Shown here: positions 43,702-52,096 of the stretch, one piece after another
Numbering within the stretch: position 1 is the stretch's first letter
How the letters are laid out: each line of letters begins with the position of its first letter
Assembly: GCF_008705135.1 (NCBI RefSeq)
Contig: NZ_CP023694.1
Location: forward strand, 6,795,001-6,859,000
Source: Streptomyces coeruleorubidus
Lineage (GTDB): Bacteria; Actinomycetota; Actinomycetes; Streptomycetales; Streptomycetaceae
Direction of reading: 5' to 3'
Length of the DNA stretch: 64,000 nt
Program-made: the position numbers and the translations under genes
Notes under the pieces: generated by a model
Database searches by the model: none
What the model was told of the DNA's origin: nothing
Seen by the model: only the letters and a program-made list of their open reading frames with translations

Positions 43702-45105
43702 GTGCGCACTCGTCTGCTCCCGCTGCTGATCGTCCTGATGGCGGCCGTACTGCTCGCCCTCGGCGTCCCGCTCGCCGTCAGTCTGGCCGGTGCCCAGCAG
43801 CAGAAGGTCGTCGTCGACCGGATCGACGACACGGCACGCTTCGCGGCCCTCGCCCAGTTCGTCACCGACTCGCCCACCGGGACCGCCAGCGCGTTCGAGA
43901 ACGAGCGCCTGGCCACGCTCAGCAGCGAACTCGACAGCTACTACAAGGTCTACGGCATCCGGGCCGGTGTCTTCTACCGCAGCCGCATTGCCATGGCCCA
44001 CGCACCCGCCGGGTGGTCCCTGCCGAGGCAGGGCGAGGTGCGTGACGCGTTCGACGAGGCGTTGCTCAGCCGCCGCAGCCATGACCCGCGGCAGGTGTGG
44101 CCCTGGCAGCGGGGCAACCTCGTGGTCGCCTCGCCGGTCATCCGGGACGGTGACGTCGTCGCGGTCGTCGTCACCGACTCGCCCACCGGGCAGTTGCGCT
44201 CCCGCACGCTGCACGGCTGGCTGGTCATCGGCGCGGGCGAGTTCGCCGCGATGCTGCTGGCCGTCGGCGCGGCTCTGCGGCTGACCGGCTGGGTGCTCAA
44301 GCCCGTACGGGTACTGGACGCCACCACCCACGACATCGCCACGGGGCGGCTGAAGTCCCGGGTCGCCGCCGCCGGCGGTCCGCCGGAACTCAGGCGTCTG
44401 GCCCGGTCGTTCAACGAGATGGCGGACAACGTCGAGGACGTGCTGGAGCAGCAGCGCGCCTTCGTCGCCGACGCCTCGCACCAGTTGCGCAACCCGCTCG
44501 CGGCGCTGCTGCTGCGCATCGAGCTGCTCTCCTTCGAACTGCCCGAGGGCAACCAGGAGATCGCCTCGGTCCAGTCCGAGGGCAAGCGCCTCGCGCAGGT
44601 CCTGGACGATCTGCTCGACCTGGCGCTGGCCGAGCACACCGAGGCCGATCTGAAGATCACCGACATCGGCGAGCTCGCCGCCGAACGGGTCGCGGCCTGG
44701 TCCCCGACCGCCGAGGCCAAGGGCGTCCACCTGGTGGGCGACTGCCCGCCGACGACCGCGTGGGCCGACCCGGTGGCGCTGTCCAGCGCGCTGGACGGTG
44801 TCATCGACAACGCGGTGAAGTTCACGCCGGAGGGTCGGACCGTCGAGGTGACGGTCGCCTCGAACGGCGACACCTCCACCGTGGTCGTCACCGACGAGGG
44901 CCCCGGCCTCACCGACGAGGAACTGGCCCGCATCGGCGACCGCTTCTGGCGCAGCAGCCGCCACCAGAACATCAAGGGCTCCGGCCTCGGACTGTCCATC
45001 TCCCGGGCGCTTCTCGCGGCGGGCGGCGGCTCGATCGTGTACGACCGTCACGAGCCGCACGGGCTGAAGGTGACGGTGGCGGTGCCGAGGGTCGGACCGG
45101 CGTAG
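43702..45105 (+). CDS. gluK: Glutamate sensor histidine kinase GluK
   Basis: The 467-residue kinase has an N-terminal membrane helix (LLPLLIVLMAAVLLALGVPLAV), an extracellular sensor of about 140 residues, and a second helix near 175-195. HAMP (about 200-250), HisKA with ASHQLRNPL (His about 258) and HATPase with DNAVKF, DEGPGL, GSGLGLSIS follow. It lies 9 nt after gluR. The sensor region has no obvious amino-acid-binding (PBP) fold; glutamate sensing is assigned from the S. coelicolor orthologue. Confidence 0.92.
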   Translation: MRTRLLPLLIVLMAAVLLALGVPLAVSLAGAQQQKVVVDRIDDTARFAALAQFVTDSPTGTASAFENERLATLSSELDSYYKVYGIRAGVFYRSRIAMAHAPAGWSLPRQGEVRDAFDEALLSRRSHDPRQVWPWQRGNLVVASPVIRDGDVVAVVVTDSPTGQLRSRTLHGWLVIGAGEFAAMLLAVGAALRLTGWVLKPVRVLDATTHDIATGRLKSRVAAAGGPPELRRLARSFNEMADNVEDVLEQQRAFVADASHQLRNPLAALLLRIELLSFELPEGNQEIASVQSEGKRLAQVLDDLLDLALAEHTEADLKITDIGELAAERVAAWSPTAEAKGVHLVGDCPPTTAWADPVALSSALDGVIDNAVKFTPEGRTVEVTVASNGDTSTVVVTDEGPGLTDEELARIGDRFWRSSRHQNIKGSGLGLSISRALLAAGGGSIVYDRHEPHGLKVTVAVPRVGPA

Positions 45106-45131
45106 CGAAGCCGGAGGCGGGGCCCGCGGGG

Positions 45132-46133
45132 CTACGGCTTGACGGACCGGTAGTAGCGCCGGGCCCCGTCGTGCAGCTTGAGCGGGTCCGTGTAGATCGC
45201 CGTGCGGACGTCGACCAGCTGGGCGGAGTGGACGGTCGAGCCGATGCCGTCCCGGCTGTCGATCACCGTACGGGTCAGCCACTCGGTGAGCCGGGGGTCC
45301 ATGTCGTTGCGCGTGACCAGCAGGTTGGACACCGCCAGGGTGGGGACCGGGTCGCCGCGCTGGATCGTGGGGTAGGCCGACTCCGGCATCTTGGTCGCGC
45401 GGTAGTAGCGAGTGGCACCGCCCTGGTCGTGCAGCTTGGCCACGAGGCCGACGTCGATCGGCACGAAGCGGAAGGCCGACGCCGACTTCTCGGCCAGCCG
45501 GCTGAGCCCGTCCGTGGGCAGTCCGCCCGACCAGAAGAACGCGTCGAGGCCGTGCCCCAGCCGTCTGGGACCGGTGTCGATGCCGTCCGACGACGGCTTG
45601 ATGTCCTTCTCCGGGTCGATCCCGGCCGCCCTGAGCACGCCGTTGGCGATCAGCCGTACGCCCGAGTTCGGCAGCCCTATGGCCACGCGCTTGCCGCGCA
45701 GGTCCGCGACGGAGCGGATGTCCGAGTCCGGCGGCACGACGAGCTGGGCGTAGTCGTCGTACAGGCGCGCGACACCGCGCAGCCGGTCGGCGCCCGCGCT
45801 GTTGTCGAGCTTGTACGTGGCGACCGCGTCCGCCGCGGCGATCGCGAAGTCGGCCTTGCCCGTCGCCACGTCCGCGACGTTCTCCTGCGAACCGGCACTG
45901 GTCAGCAACCGCACCTTCAGATCGGGCATGTCCTTGTCGATCTCGGTGCGCAGGAGCTTGCCGTACTCGTGGTAGACCCCCGCCTGGGTGCCCGTGCTGA
46001 ACCTGATCGTCCCGCTCGGAGGCTCCTCGGCCCAGGGGCGCAGCCACCACAGCAGCAGCCCGAGGACCACGAGGGAGGCGGCGCCGCCCTGAAGGGCCCG
46101 GCGCCTGCCGAGAGGGAGGAACGTCTTGGGCAT
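45132..46133 (-). CDS. TAXI-family TRAP solute-binding protein, orphan
   Basis: The 333-residue protein has an N-terminal membrane anchor (GAASLVVLGLLLWWL, about residues 16-32). The TAXI binding fold has IRFSTGTQAGVYHEYGKLL, LTSAGSQENVADVATGKADFAIAAADAV and LRGKRVAIGLPNSG. TAXI proteins normally feed TRAP permeases and several bind glutamate or glutamine. No TRAP permease gene (DctQ/DctM type) is in this window. It converges with gluK, 26 nt apart, which suggests a sensing or scavenging role linked to glutamate; this is inference. Confidence 0.85.
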   Translation of the reverse strand: MPKTFLPLGRRRALQGGAASLVVLGLLLWWLRPWAEEPPSGTIRFSTGTQAGVYHEYGKLLRTEIDKDMPDLKVRLLTSAGSQENVADVATGKADFAIAAADAVATYKLDNSAGADRLRGVARLYDDYAQLVVPPDSDIRSVADLRGKRVAIGLPNSGVRLIANGVLRAAGIDPEKDIKPSSDGIDTGPRRLGHGLDAFFWSGGLPTDGLSRLAEKSASAFRFVPIDVGLVAKLHDQGGATRYYRATKMPESAYPTIQRGDPVPTLAVSNLLVTRNDMDPRLTEWLTRTVIDSRDGIGSTVHSAQLVDVRTAIYTDPLKLHDGARRYYRSVKP

Positions 46134-46211
46134 GCGCGAGATCCTGCCAGCCGTGGTGCCCCGCTGACCAGGGGCGGGCTCACGGGGTGGGGTCGGACAG
46201 GGGCGCGGGGA

Positions 46212-46234
46212 GTGTCAGTGGCGGCCACTACAGT
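46212..46234 (+). promoter_or_regulatory. PafBC/RecA-NDp-type promoter of the MazG-like gene
   Basis: GTGTCAGTGGC (46212-46222) matches the RecA-NDp block in 10 of 11 positions. A 6-nt spacer and TACAGT (46229-46234) follow. Only 7 nt separate the -10 from the ATG at 46242, so the mRNA is predicted to be leaderless. The spacing equals that at lhr. Confidence 0.65.
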
Positions 46235-46241
46235 CGCCCCC

Positions 46242-46649
46242 ATGAGCTCGTCGCCCGCAGACCTGGTCCGTGAATTCCACCTCGCCTTCGGCCTGGACGC
46301 CCGCAGTACTCCGACGGAGGTGTCCCCGGAGCTCGCCGCCCACCGCGGTGAACTCCTCGCGGAGGAGGCCGCGGAGGTCGCCGAGGTGTCGGTTACGGGC
46401 CCGCTCGACCGGCTCGCCCACGAGCTCGCCGACGTCGTCTACGTCGCCTACGGCACCGCCCTCGTCCACGGCATCGACCTCGACGCGGTACTGGCGGAGA
46501 TCCACCGCTCCAACATGACCAAGATCGGCCCTGACGGCTCCGTCTCCCGCCGCGAGGACGGGAAGGTGCTCAAGGGGGAGCACTATGAGGCACCGGATGT
46601 GACTGGGGTGCTGCGGAAGCAGGGGTGGGAGCCGGCCGCGGGCGTCTGA
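46242..46649 (+). CDS. MazG-like nucleotide pyrophosphohydrolase
   Basis: The 135-residue all-alpha protein has the family's metal-binding acidic pattern: GELLAEEAAEVAEVS (EExxE) and HELADVVYVAYGTA (ExxD). It also has a conserved NMTKIGPDG...REDGKVLKG tail typical of phosphoribosyl-ATP-PPase/MazG-like proteins. The likely role is hydrolysis of non-canonical or excess NTPs, such as house-cleaning after DNA damage. The promoter upstream supports damage induction. Confidence 0.85.
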   Translation: MSSSPADLVREFHLAFGLDARSTPTEVSPELAAHRGELLAEEAAEVAEVSVTGPLDRLAHELADVVYVAYGTALVHGIDLDAVLAEIHRSNMTKIGPDGSVSRREDGKVLKGEHYEAPDVTGVLRKQGWEPAAGV

Positions 46650-46743
46650 GCCACCCGCCCGGGCCAACGGTGGCTCCCCTGTCCGCTGCTGACGGCCGCC
46701 AGGGCCGACGGGCGGCTCCCCTGTTCGGGCCCGGCGCCGACCC

Positions 46744-47967
46744 TCAGTCGGCCACCGGCGCGTCCGCCTCCTTCGCCCGGGGCGTCGTCTCCGCCGTACC
46801 CCGGGGCAACTCGCGGCGTCGCCTCCACCAGGTCGCCACGGGCTCCGTGTAGCGCGCGGTGAGGGGGCCCAGGACGACCAGGATGAGCACGTAGGCCGTG
46901 GCCAGGGGGCCGAGAGACGGTTCGATGCCCGCCGAGACGGCCAGACCGGCGATGACGATCGAGAACTCGCCACGGGCCACCAGCGCACCCCCCGCCCGCC
47001 AGCGGCCCTTGACGGAGATCCCGGCCCGCCGCGCCGCCCAGTAGCCGGTGGCGATCTTCGTCAGGGCGGTGACGACGGCCAGGCCCAGGGCGGGCAGCAG
47101 AACCGGCGGGATGCTGGACGGGTCGGTGTGCAGTCCGAAGAAGACGAAGAAGACCGCCGCGAACAGGTCACGCAGGGGACTGAGGACAGTGTGCGCACCC
47201 TCAGCCACCTCTCCCGACAGCGCTATGCCCACAAGGAAGGCGCCCACTGCCGCCGACACCTGGAGCTGCTGCGCCACCCCCGCCACCAGGATCGTCAGTC
47301 CCAGCACGACCAGCAGCAGCTTCTCCGGATCGTCGCTGGAGACGAAGCGGGAGATGACCCTGCCGTAGCGCAGGGCCACGAACAGGACGAGGCCGGCCGC
47401 GCCCAGCGCGATCGCCAGGGTCAGGCTGCCGGCCAGCAGCCCGGCTCCCGCCACCAAAGCGGTGACGATGGGCAGGTACACCGCCATCGCCAGATCCTCC
47501 AGCACGAGCACGCTGAGGATCACCGGCGTCTCCCGGTTGCCGACCCGGCCCAGATCGCCGAGGACCTTCGCGATCACTCCGGACGACGAGATCCAGGTGA
47601 CACCGGCCAGGACGACGGCGGCCACCGGCCCCCAGCCGAGCAGCAGCGCCACCGCGGCCCCCGGCAGCGCGTTGAGCGCGCAGTCGACGAGACCGGACGG
47701 GTAATGCGTCTTGAGGTTGGAGACCAGATCGCTCGCCGTGTACTCGAGGCCCAGCATCAACAGCAGCAGGATGACGCCGATCTCGGCGCCCGTGGCGACG
47801 AACTCCTCGCTCGCGCCCAGCGGCAGCAGACCGCCCTCGCCGAAGGCCAGACCGGCCAGGAGGTACAGCGGTATCGGCGACAGCCGGAAGCGGCCGGCGA
47901 ACCGGCCGAGCAGGCCCAGGCCGAGGATGATGGAACCGAACTCGATCAGCAGGACCGCGGAGTGCAC
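46744..47967 (-). CDS. Cation:proton antiporter (CPA2, KhtU-like)
   Basis: The 407-residue membrane protein has about 12 hydrophobic segments and a CPA2 core (LLFFxFGLxTDPSSIP-type motif, here FVFFGLHTDPSS; GARGEFSIVIAG-like motif VARGEFSIVIAGLAV). The KefB/KhtU class exports K+ or Na+ in exchange for protons. GTG 47967 is 5 nt after the stop of the upstream TrkA-C gene, so both form an operon like khtTU of Bacillus. Confidence 0.88.
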   Translation of the reverse strand: MHSAVLLIEFGSIILGLGLLGRFAGRFRLSPIPLYLLAGLAFGEGGLLPLGASEEFVATGAEIGVILLLLMLGLEYTASDLVSNLKTHYPSGLVDCALNALPGAAVALLLGWGPVAAVVLAGVTWISSSGVIAKVLGDLGRVGNRETPVILSVLVLEDLAMAVYLPIVTALVAGAGLLAGSLTLAIALGAAGLVLFVALRYGRVISRFVSSDDPEKLLLVVLGLTILVAGVAQQLQVSAAVGAFLVGIALSGEVAEGAHTVLSPLRDLFAAVFFVFFGLHTDPSSIPPVLLPALGLAVVTALTKIATGYWAARRAGISVKGRWRAGGALVARGEFSIVIAGLAVSAGIEPSLGPLATAYVLILVVLGPLTARYTEPVATWWRRRRELPRGTAETTPRAKEADAPVAD

Positions 47968-47971
47968 CGGC

Positions 47972-48457
47972 TCACTCCCGACCGAGTATCGTCGCGGCGG
48001 CGTCGACGCCCTCACGGGTGCCGACCACGATCAGCGTGTCACCGCCCGCCAGCCGGAAGTCCGGCGCGGGGGACGGGATGGCCTCGGCCCGGCGCAGCAC
48101 CGCCACGACCGACGCCCCCGTGTCCGTCCGCATCCGCGTGTCACCCAGGACCCGCCCGTTCCAGTGCGAGGTCGCGGCCACCTCGATCCGCTCGGCGATC
48201 AGCCCCAGGTCCGTGGTGTACAGCAGACTCGGGCTGTGGTGGGACGGCTTCAGCGCGTCGATCAGCGAACCCGCCTCCGAGCTGGACAGTCGCAGGGAGT
48301 GCGCGCAGGAGTCGGGATCGTCGGCCCGGTACACGTTCACCGTGCGCGTGCCGTCGCGGTGCGCCACCACCGACAGATGACGGTGTTCCCGGGTCTCCAG
48401 GTCGTACTGGACCCCGATACCCGGCAGCGGCGTCGCCCTCAGGCGCGGAGCTGACAC
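47972..48457 (-). CDS. TrkA-C domain regulatory subunit (KhtT-like)
   Basis: The 161-residue soluble protein has an N-terminal segment GIGVQYDLETREHRHLSVVAHRDGTRTVNVY and a C-terminal TrkA-C (RCK_C) domain (about 75-160; GASVVAVLRRAEAIPSPAPDFRLAGGDTLIVVGTRE). This matches KhtT, the gate subunit that controls the KhtU antiporter in response to nucleotides and pH. It is immediately upstream of the antiporter gene. Confidence 0.88.
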   Translation of the reverse strand: MSAPRLRATPLPGIGVQYDLETREHRHLSVVAHRDGTRTVNVYRADDPDSCAHSLRLSSSEAGSLIDALKPSHHSPSLLYTTDLGLIAERIEVAATSHWNGRVLGDTRMRTDTGASVVAVLRRAEAIPSPAPDFRLAGGDTLIVVGTREGVDAAATILGRE

Positions 48458-48559
48458 GTTTCTTCCCCTTGTTCGTTCGGCTCTGGTCGGTCTGGTGAAC
48501 GGTGTCGATCAACGGACGGGTCAAGTCCGCATGCTGTCATCCAGCCGTACGGTGACGAC

Positions 48560-49639
48560 ATGGGTGTCGTGACGGATATACGCAGCGGCCGGTCGCCGGA
48601 GAGGGTGGAGGGGGCGGTGCCATACGCGAAGGCCGCCTCAGACGCGAAAGGCGGGTTGTACGCGAAAGCCGGAAGGAGCGGATCCAGGAACGTGTCGTTG
48701 TTCTGGCGGATCTTCTCGCTCAACGCGGCCGGCCTGATCGTGGCCACCGCATTGCTGCTCGGCCCGGTCACCGTGTCGACCCCCGTCCTGGCGGGCGAGG
48801 CGCTCGTCCTGCTCGGCGGCCTGGCGGTGCTGCTCGCCGGCAACGCGCTCGTGCTGCGCTTCGGCCTCGGGCCCCTGCAACGGCTGGACCGGGCCATGGC
48901 CACCGTGGACCTGCTGCGCCCGGGCTCCCGCCCGGTGGTCGCCGGACCCGCGGAGACCGCCGGGCTGATCACGACGTACAACGCGATGCTCGACCGGCTG
49001 GAGGCCGAACGGGCCGCGGGCGCCGCCCGGGCGCTGTCCGCGCAGGAGAGTGAACGGCACCGGATCGCCCGGGAGCTCCACGACGAGGTCGGGCAGACCC
49101 TGACCGCCGTCCTCCTCCAGCTCAAGCGCGTCGCGGACCGGGCACCCCAGGACCTGCGTGAGGAGGTCGGCCAGGCGCAGGAGGCGACCCGGGCCGGCCT
49201 GGACGAGATCCGGCGTATCGCCCGTCGGCTGCGCCCCGGCGTCCTGGAGGAACTCGGCCTGGCCAGCGCCCTGCGCTCGCTCGCCGCCGAGTTCACGACC
49301 CACGGGCTGACCGTGCGCCACCACGTCACCGGCGACCTCCCCGCCCTGACCCCGGAATCGGAACTCGTCGTCTACCGAGTGGCCCAGGAAGGCCTGACCA
49401 ACACCGCCCGGCACGCCGGTGCCGATCGTGCCGAACTCCGCCTCCGGCCGGTCCCCGGCGGTGCCGAACTCCTCGTACGCGACAACGGCACGGGCCTCGG
49501 TGACGCCCCGGAGGGTGCCGGCATCACCGGCATGCGGGAGCGCGCCCTCCTGATCGGCGCCTCTCTCACCCTCGAACCGGCCCCCGACCGGGGCACCGAC
49601 GTACGCCTGCGCGTACCGGTGCCGGAAGGAGCACGCTGA
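48560..49639 (+). CDS. NarL-type sensor histidine kinase
   Basis: The 359-residue kinase has two membrane helices (about 45-65 and 75-95), a HAMP-like linker, a HisKA_3 domain (ERHRIARELHDEVGQTLTAVLLQLKR, His about 176) and a HATPase domain (ending DNGTGLGD, GITGMRERA). ATG 48560 lies 6 nt after TACGGT, so the mRNA could be leaderless. It overlaps the regulator start by 1 nt. The signal is unknown. Confidence 0.9.
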   Translation: MGVVTDIRSGRSPERVEGAVPYAKAASDAKGGLYAKAGRSGSRNVSLFWRIFSLNAAGLIVATALLLGPVTVSTPVLAGEALVLLGGLAVLLAGNALVLRFGLGPLQRLDRAMATVDLLRPGSRPVVAGPAETAGLITTYNAMLDRLEAERAAGAARALSAQESERHRIARELHDEVGQTLTAVLLQLKRVADRAPQDLREEVGQAQEATRAGLDEIRRIARRLRPGVLEELGLASALRSLAAEFTTHGLTVRHHVTGDLPALTPESELVVYRVAQEGLTNTARHAGADRAELRLRPVPGGAELLVRDNGTGLGDAPEGAGITGMRERALLIGASLTLEPAPDRGTDVRLRVPVPEGAR

Positions 49640-50331
49640 TGTCCACACCGGTGACGCCGGGAAGCCCGCCGCCGATCGCCCGGCCCCCGATCCGTGTCCT
49701 GCTCGCCGACGACCACACCCTCGTACGCCGGGGAGTGCGCCTCATCCTGGACGGGGAGCCCGATCTGACGGTCGTGGCCGAGGCCGGGGACGGGGCCGAG
49801 GCCGTCGCCCGCGCCCGGGACACCGAGGTCGACCTGGCCGTCCTGGACGTCGCCATGCCCCGGATGACCGGCCTCCAGGCGGCCCGCGAACTCTCCCGCC
49901 GGCTGCCCGACCTGCACATCCTGATCCTGACGATGTACGACAACGAGGAGTACTTCTTCGAGGCGCTCAGGGCCGGAGCCAGCGGCTACGTCCTCAAGTC
50001 CGTCGCCGACCGCGACCTGGTAGAGGCCTGCCGGGCGGCCGTGCGCGACGAGCCGTTCATCTACCCGGGGGCCGAGTGGGCCCTCGTCCGCTCGTACCTG
50101 GAGCGGCTGCACCGGGGCGACGGCCTGCCGGAACGGGCCATCACCGAACGCGAGGAGGAGATCCTCAAGCTGGTCGCCGAGGGCCACACCTCCAAGGAGA
50201 TCGGCGAACTCCTCTTCATCAGCGCCAAGACGGTCGAACGCCACCGCGCCAACCTCCTCCAGAAGCTCGGCATGCGCGACCGTCTGGAGCTGACCAGGTA
50301 CGCGATCCGCGCCGGTCTCATAGAGGCGTGA
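49639..50331 (+). CDS. NarL/LuxR-family response regulator
   Basis: The 230-residue regulator has a receiver (VLLADDHTLVRRGVR; phospho-Asp in LAVLDVAMPRMTG; Lys in YVLKSV). A LuxR-type helix-turn-helix spans about 160-225 (ITEREEEILKLVAEGHTSKEIGELL, SAKTVERHRANLLQKLGM). It is translationally coupled to the upstream kinase (stop and start share one base) and is its likely partner. Confidence 0.92.
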   Translation: MSTPVTPGSPPPIARPPIRVLLADDHTLVRRGVRLILDGEPDLTVVAEAGDGAEAVARARDTEVDLAVLDVAMPRMTGLQAARELSRRLPDLHILILTMYDNEEYFFEALRAGASGYVLKSVADRDLVEACRAAVRDEPFIYPGAEWALVRSYLERLHRGDGLPERAITEREEEILKLVAEGHTSKEIGELLFISAKTVERHRANLLQKLGMRDRLELTRYAIRAGLIEA

Positions 50332-50395
50332 GCCCGGGCCCCGGGTTGTCCACAGGCGACCGAGCCACCTCCGGCGACCGCCTACCCTTGTCCCC

Positions 50396-51919
50396 ATGAG
50401 CAGCATCGACCGGAGCCAGTCAGTGGGCGGCACGCGCACATATGAGGTACGCACCTACGGGTGCCAGATGAACGTCCACGACTCCGAGCGATTGGCCGGT
50501 CTGCTGGAGGACGCGGGCTACGTCCGCGCCCCCGAAGGCGCCGACGCGGCCGACGTCGTCGTCTTCAACACCTGCGCCGTGCGTGAGAACGCCGACAACA
50601 AGCTCTACGGCAACCTCGGTCACCTGGCGCCCAAGAAGGCCGCCCGCCCCGGCATGCAGATCGCGGTCGGCGGCTGTCTGGCGCAGAAGGACCGCGACAC
50701 CATCGTGAAGAAGGCGCCCTGGGTGGACGTCGTCTTCGGCACGCACAACATCGGCAAGCTGCCGGTCCTGCTGGAACGCGCGCGCGTCCAGGAGGAGGCG
50801 CAGGTCGAGATCGCCGAGTCGCTGGAGGCGTTCCCCTCGACGCTGCCGACGCGGCGCGAGAGCGCGTACGCGGCCTGGGTCTCCATCTCCGTCGGCTGCA
50901 ACAACACCTGCACCTTCTGCATCGTCCCGGCCCTGCGCGGCAAGGAGAAGGACCGCCGCCCCGGCGACATCCTCGCCGAGATCGAGACCCTGGTCGCGGA
51001 GGGCGTCTCCGAGATCACGCTGCTCGGGCAGAACGTCAACGCGTACGGCTCCGACATAGGCGACCGCGAGGCCTTCAGCAAGCTGCTGCGCGCCTGCGGG
51101 AAGATCGAGGGCCTGGAGCGCGTCCGCTTCACCTCCCCGCACCCGCGCGACTTCACCGACGACGTCATCGCTGCCATGGCCGAGACTCCGAACGTGATGC
51201 CGCAGCTGCACATGCCGCTCCAGTCCGGCTCGGACACGGTCCTGAAGGCCATGCGCCGCTCCTACCGTCAGGAGCGCTACCTGGGGATCATCGAGAAGGT
51301 CCGCGCCGCCATCCCGCACGCGGCGATCAGCACCGACATCATCGTGGGCTTCCCCGGCGAGACCGACGAGGACTTCGAGCAGACGCTGCACGTGGTGCGC
51401 GAGGCCCGCTTCGCCCAGGCCTTCACGTTCCAGTACTCCAAGCGCCCGGGCACCCCGGCCGCCGAGATGGACGGCCAGATCCCCAAGAAGGTCGTCCAGG
51501 AGCGCTACGAGCGTCTCGTCGCCCTCCAGGAGGAGATCTCCTGGGAGGAGAACAAGAAGCAGGTCGGCCGCACGCTGGAGCTGATGGTCGCCGAGGGCGA
51601 GGGCCGCAAGGACGACACCACGCACCGCCTGTCCGGCCGCGCCCCCGACAGCCGCCTCGTCCACTTCACCAAGCCGGACCAGGAGGTCCGCCCCGGCGAC
51701 GTCGTCACGGTCGAGATCACCTACGCCGCCCCGCACCACCTCCTCGCCGAGGGCCCTGTGCTGGACGTGCGCCGCACGCGCGCGGGCGACGCCTGGGAGA
51801 AGCGCACCGCCGAGAAGGAGGGCAAGGCGGCCCAGTCGGCCGGCGTGCTCCTGGGCCTGCCGAAGATCGGTGTCCCCGAGCCGCTCCCGGTGGCGGCGAG
51901 CGGTTGCGGCTGCGACTGA
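50396..51919 (+). CDS. miaB: tRNA-2-methylthio-N6-dimethylallyladenosine synthase MiaB
   Basis: The 507-residue radical SAM methylthiotransferase modifies A37 of tRNAs reading UNN codons. The N-terminal domain has TYGCQMNVHDSERLAGLLE, NTCAVRENADNKLYG and VGGCLAQKD. The SAM cluster is in GCNNTCTFCIVPALRG, and a TRAM domain lies near residues 390-450. MiaA, which makes its substrate, is encoded at 53844. TACCCT ends 7 nt before ATG 50396 and there is no ribosome binding site, suggesting a leaderless mRNA. Confidence 0.96.
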   Translation: MSSIDRSQSVGGTRTYEVRTYGCQMNVHDSERLAGLLEDAGYVRAPEGADAADVVVFNTCAVRENADNKLYGNLGHLAPKKAARPGMQIAVGGCLAQKDRDTIVKKAPWVDVVFGTHNIGKLPVLLERARVQEEAQVEIAESLEAFPSTLPTRRESAYAAWVSISVGCNNTCTFCIVPALRGKEKDRRPGDILAEIETLVAEGVSEITLLGQNVNAYGSDIGDREAFSKLLRACGKIEGLERVRFTSPHPRDFTDDVIAAMAETPNVMPQLHMPLQSGSDTVLKAMRRSYRQERYLGIIEKVRAAIPHAAISTDIIVGFPGETDEDFEQTLHVVREARFAQAFTFQYSKRPGTPAAEMDGQIPKKVVQERYERLVALQEEISWEENKKQVGRTLELMVAEGEGRKDDTTHRLSGRAPDSRLVHFTKPDQEVRPGDVVTVEITYAAPHHLLAEGPVLDVRRTRAGDAWEKRTAEKEGKAAQSAGVLLGLPKIGVPEPLPVAASGCGCD

Positions 51920-51981
51920 ACCGAGCAGCTGAACCGAGCAGCTGAGTCGGGCAGCTGAGTCGGGCCGCTGAGCCGAGCTCA
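51917..51981 (+). repeat. Five 13-bp tandem repeats starting at the miaB stop codon
   Basis: Units start at 51917, 51930, 51943, 51956 and 51969. The first two are identical (TGAACCGAGCAGC) and the rest diverge by a few bases. Each begins with TGA. Because 13 is not a multiple of 3, these give stop codons in all three frames. The first TGA is the miaB stop itself. Confidence 0.9.
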
Positions 51982-52096
51982 GGCCGCGGCCGGGGGCTGA
52001 GTGAGGCCGCGGCCTGACCTGACAGCGGCTGGTCACGGCTGCGGTCGACTCCGGCCGTGGCTTGTTCCGAAGGGCTCGCGGGTTACCCTGCCGATC

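Noticed and set aside
42916..46050. A 1,044-codon minus-strand open frame antisense to gluR-gluK and overlapping the TAXI gene
   Set aside because: It is a shadow frame without motifs; the opposite strand holds two clear genes and the TAXI protein lies in another frame.
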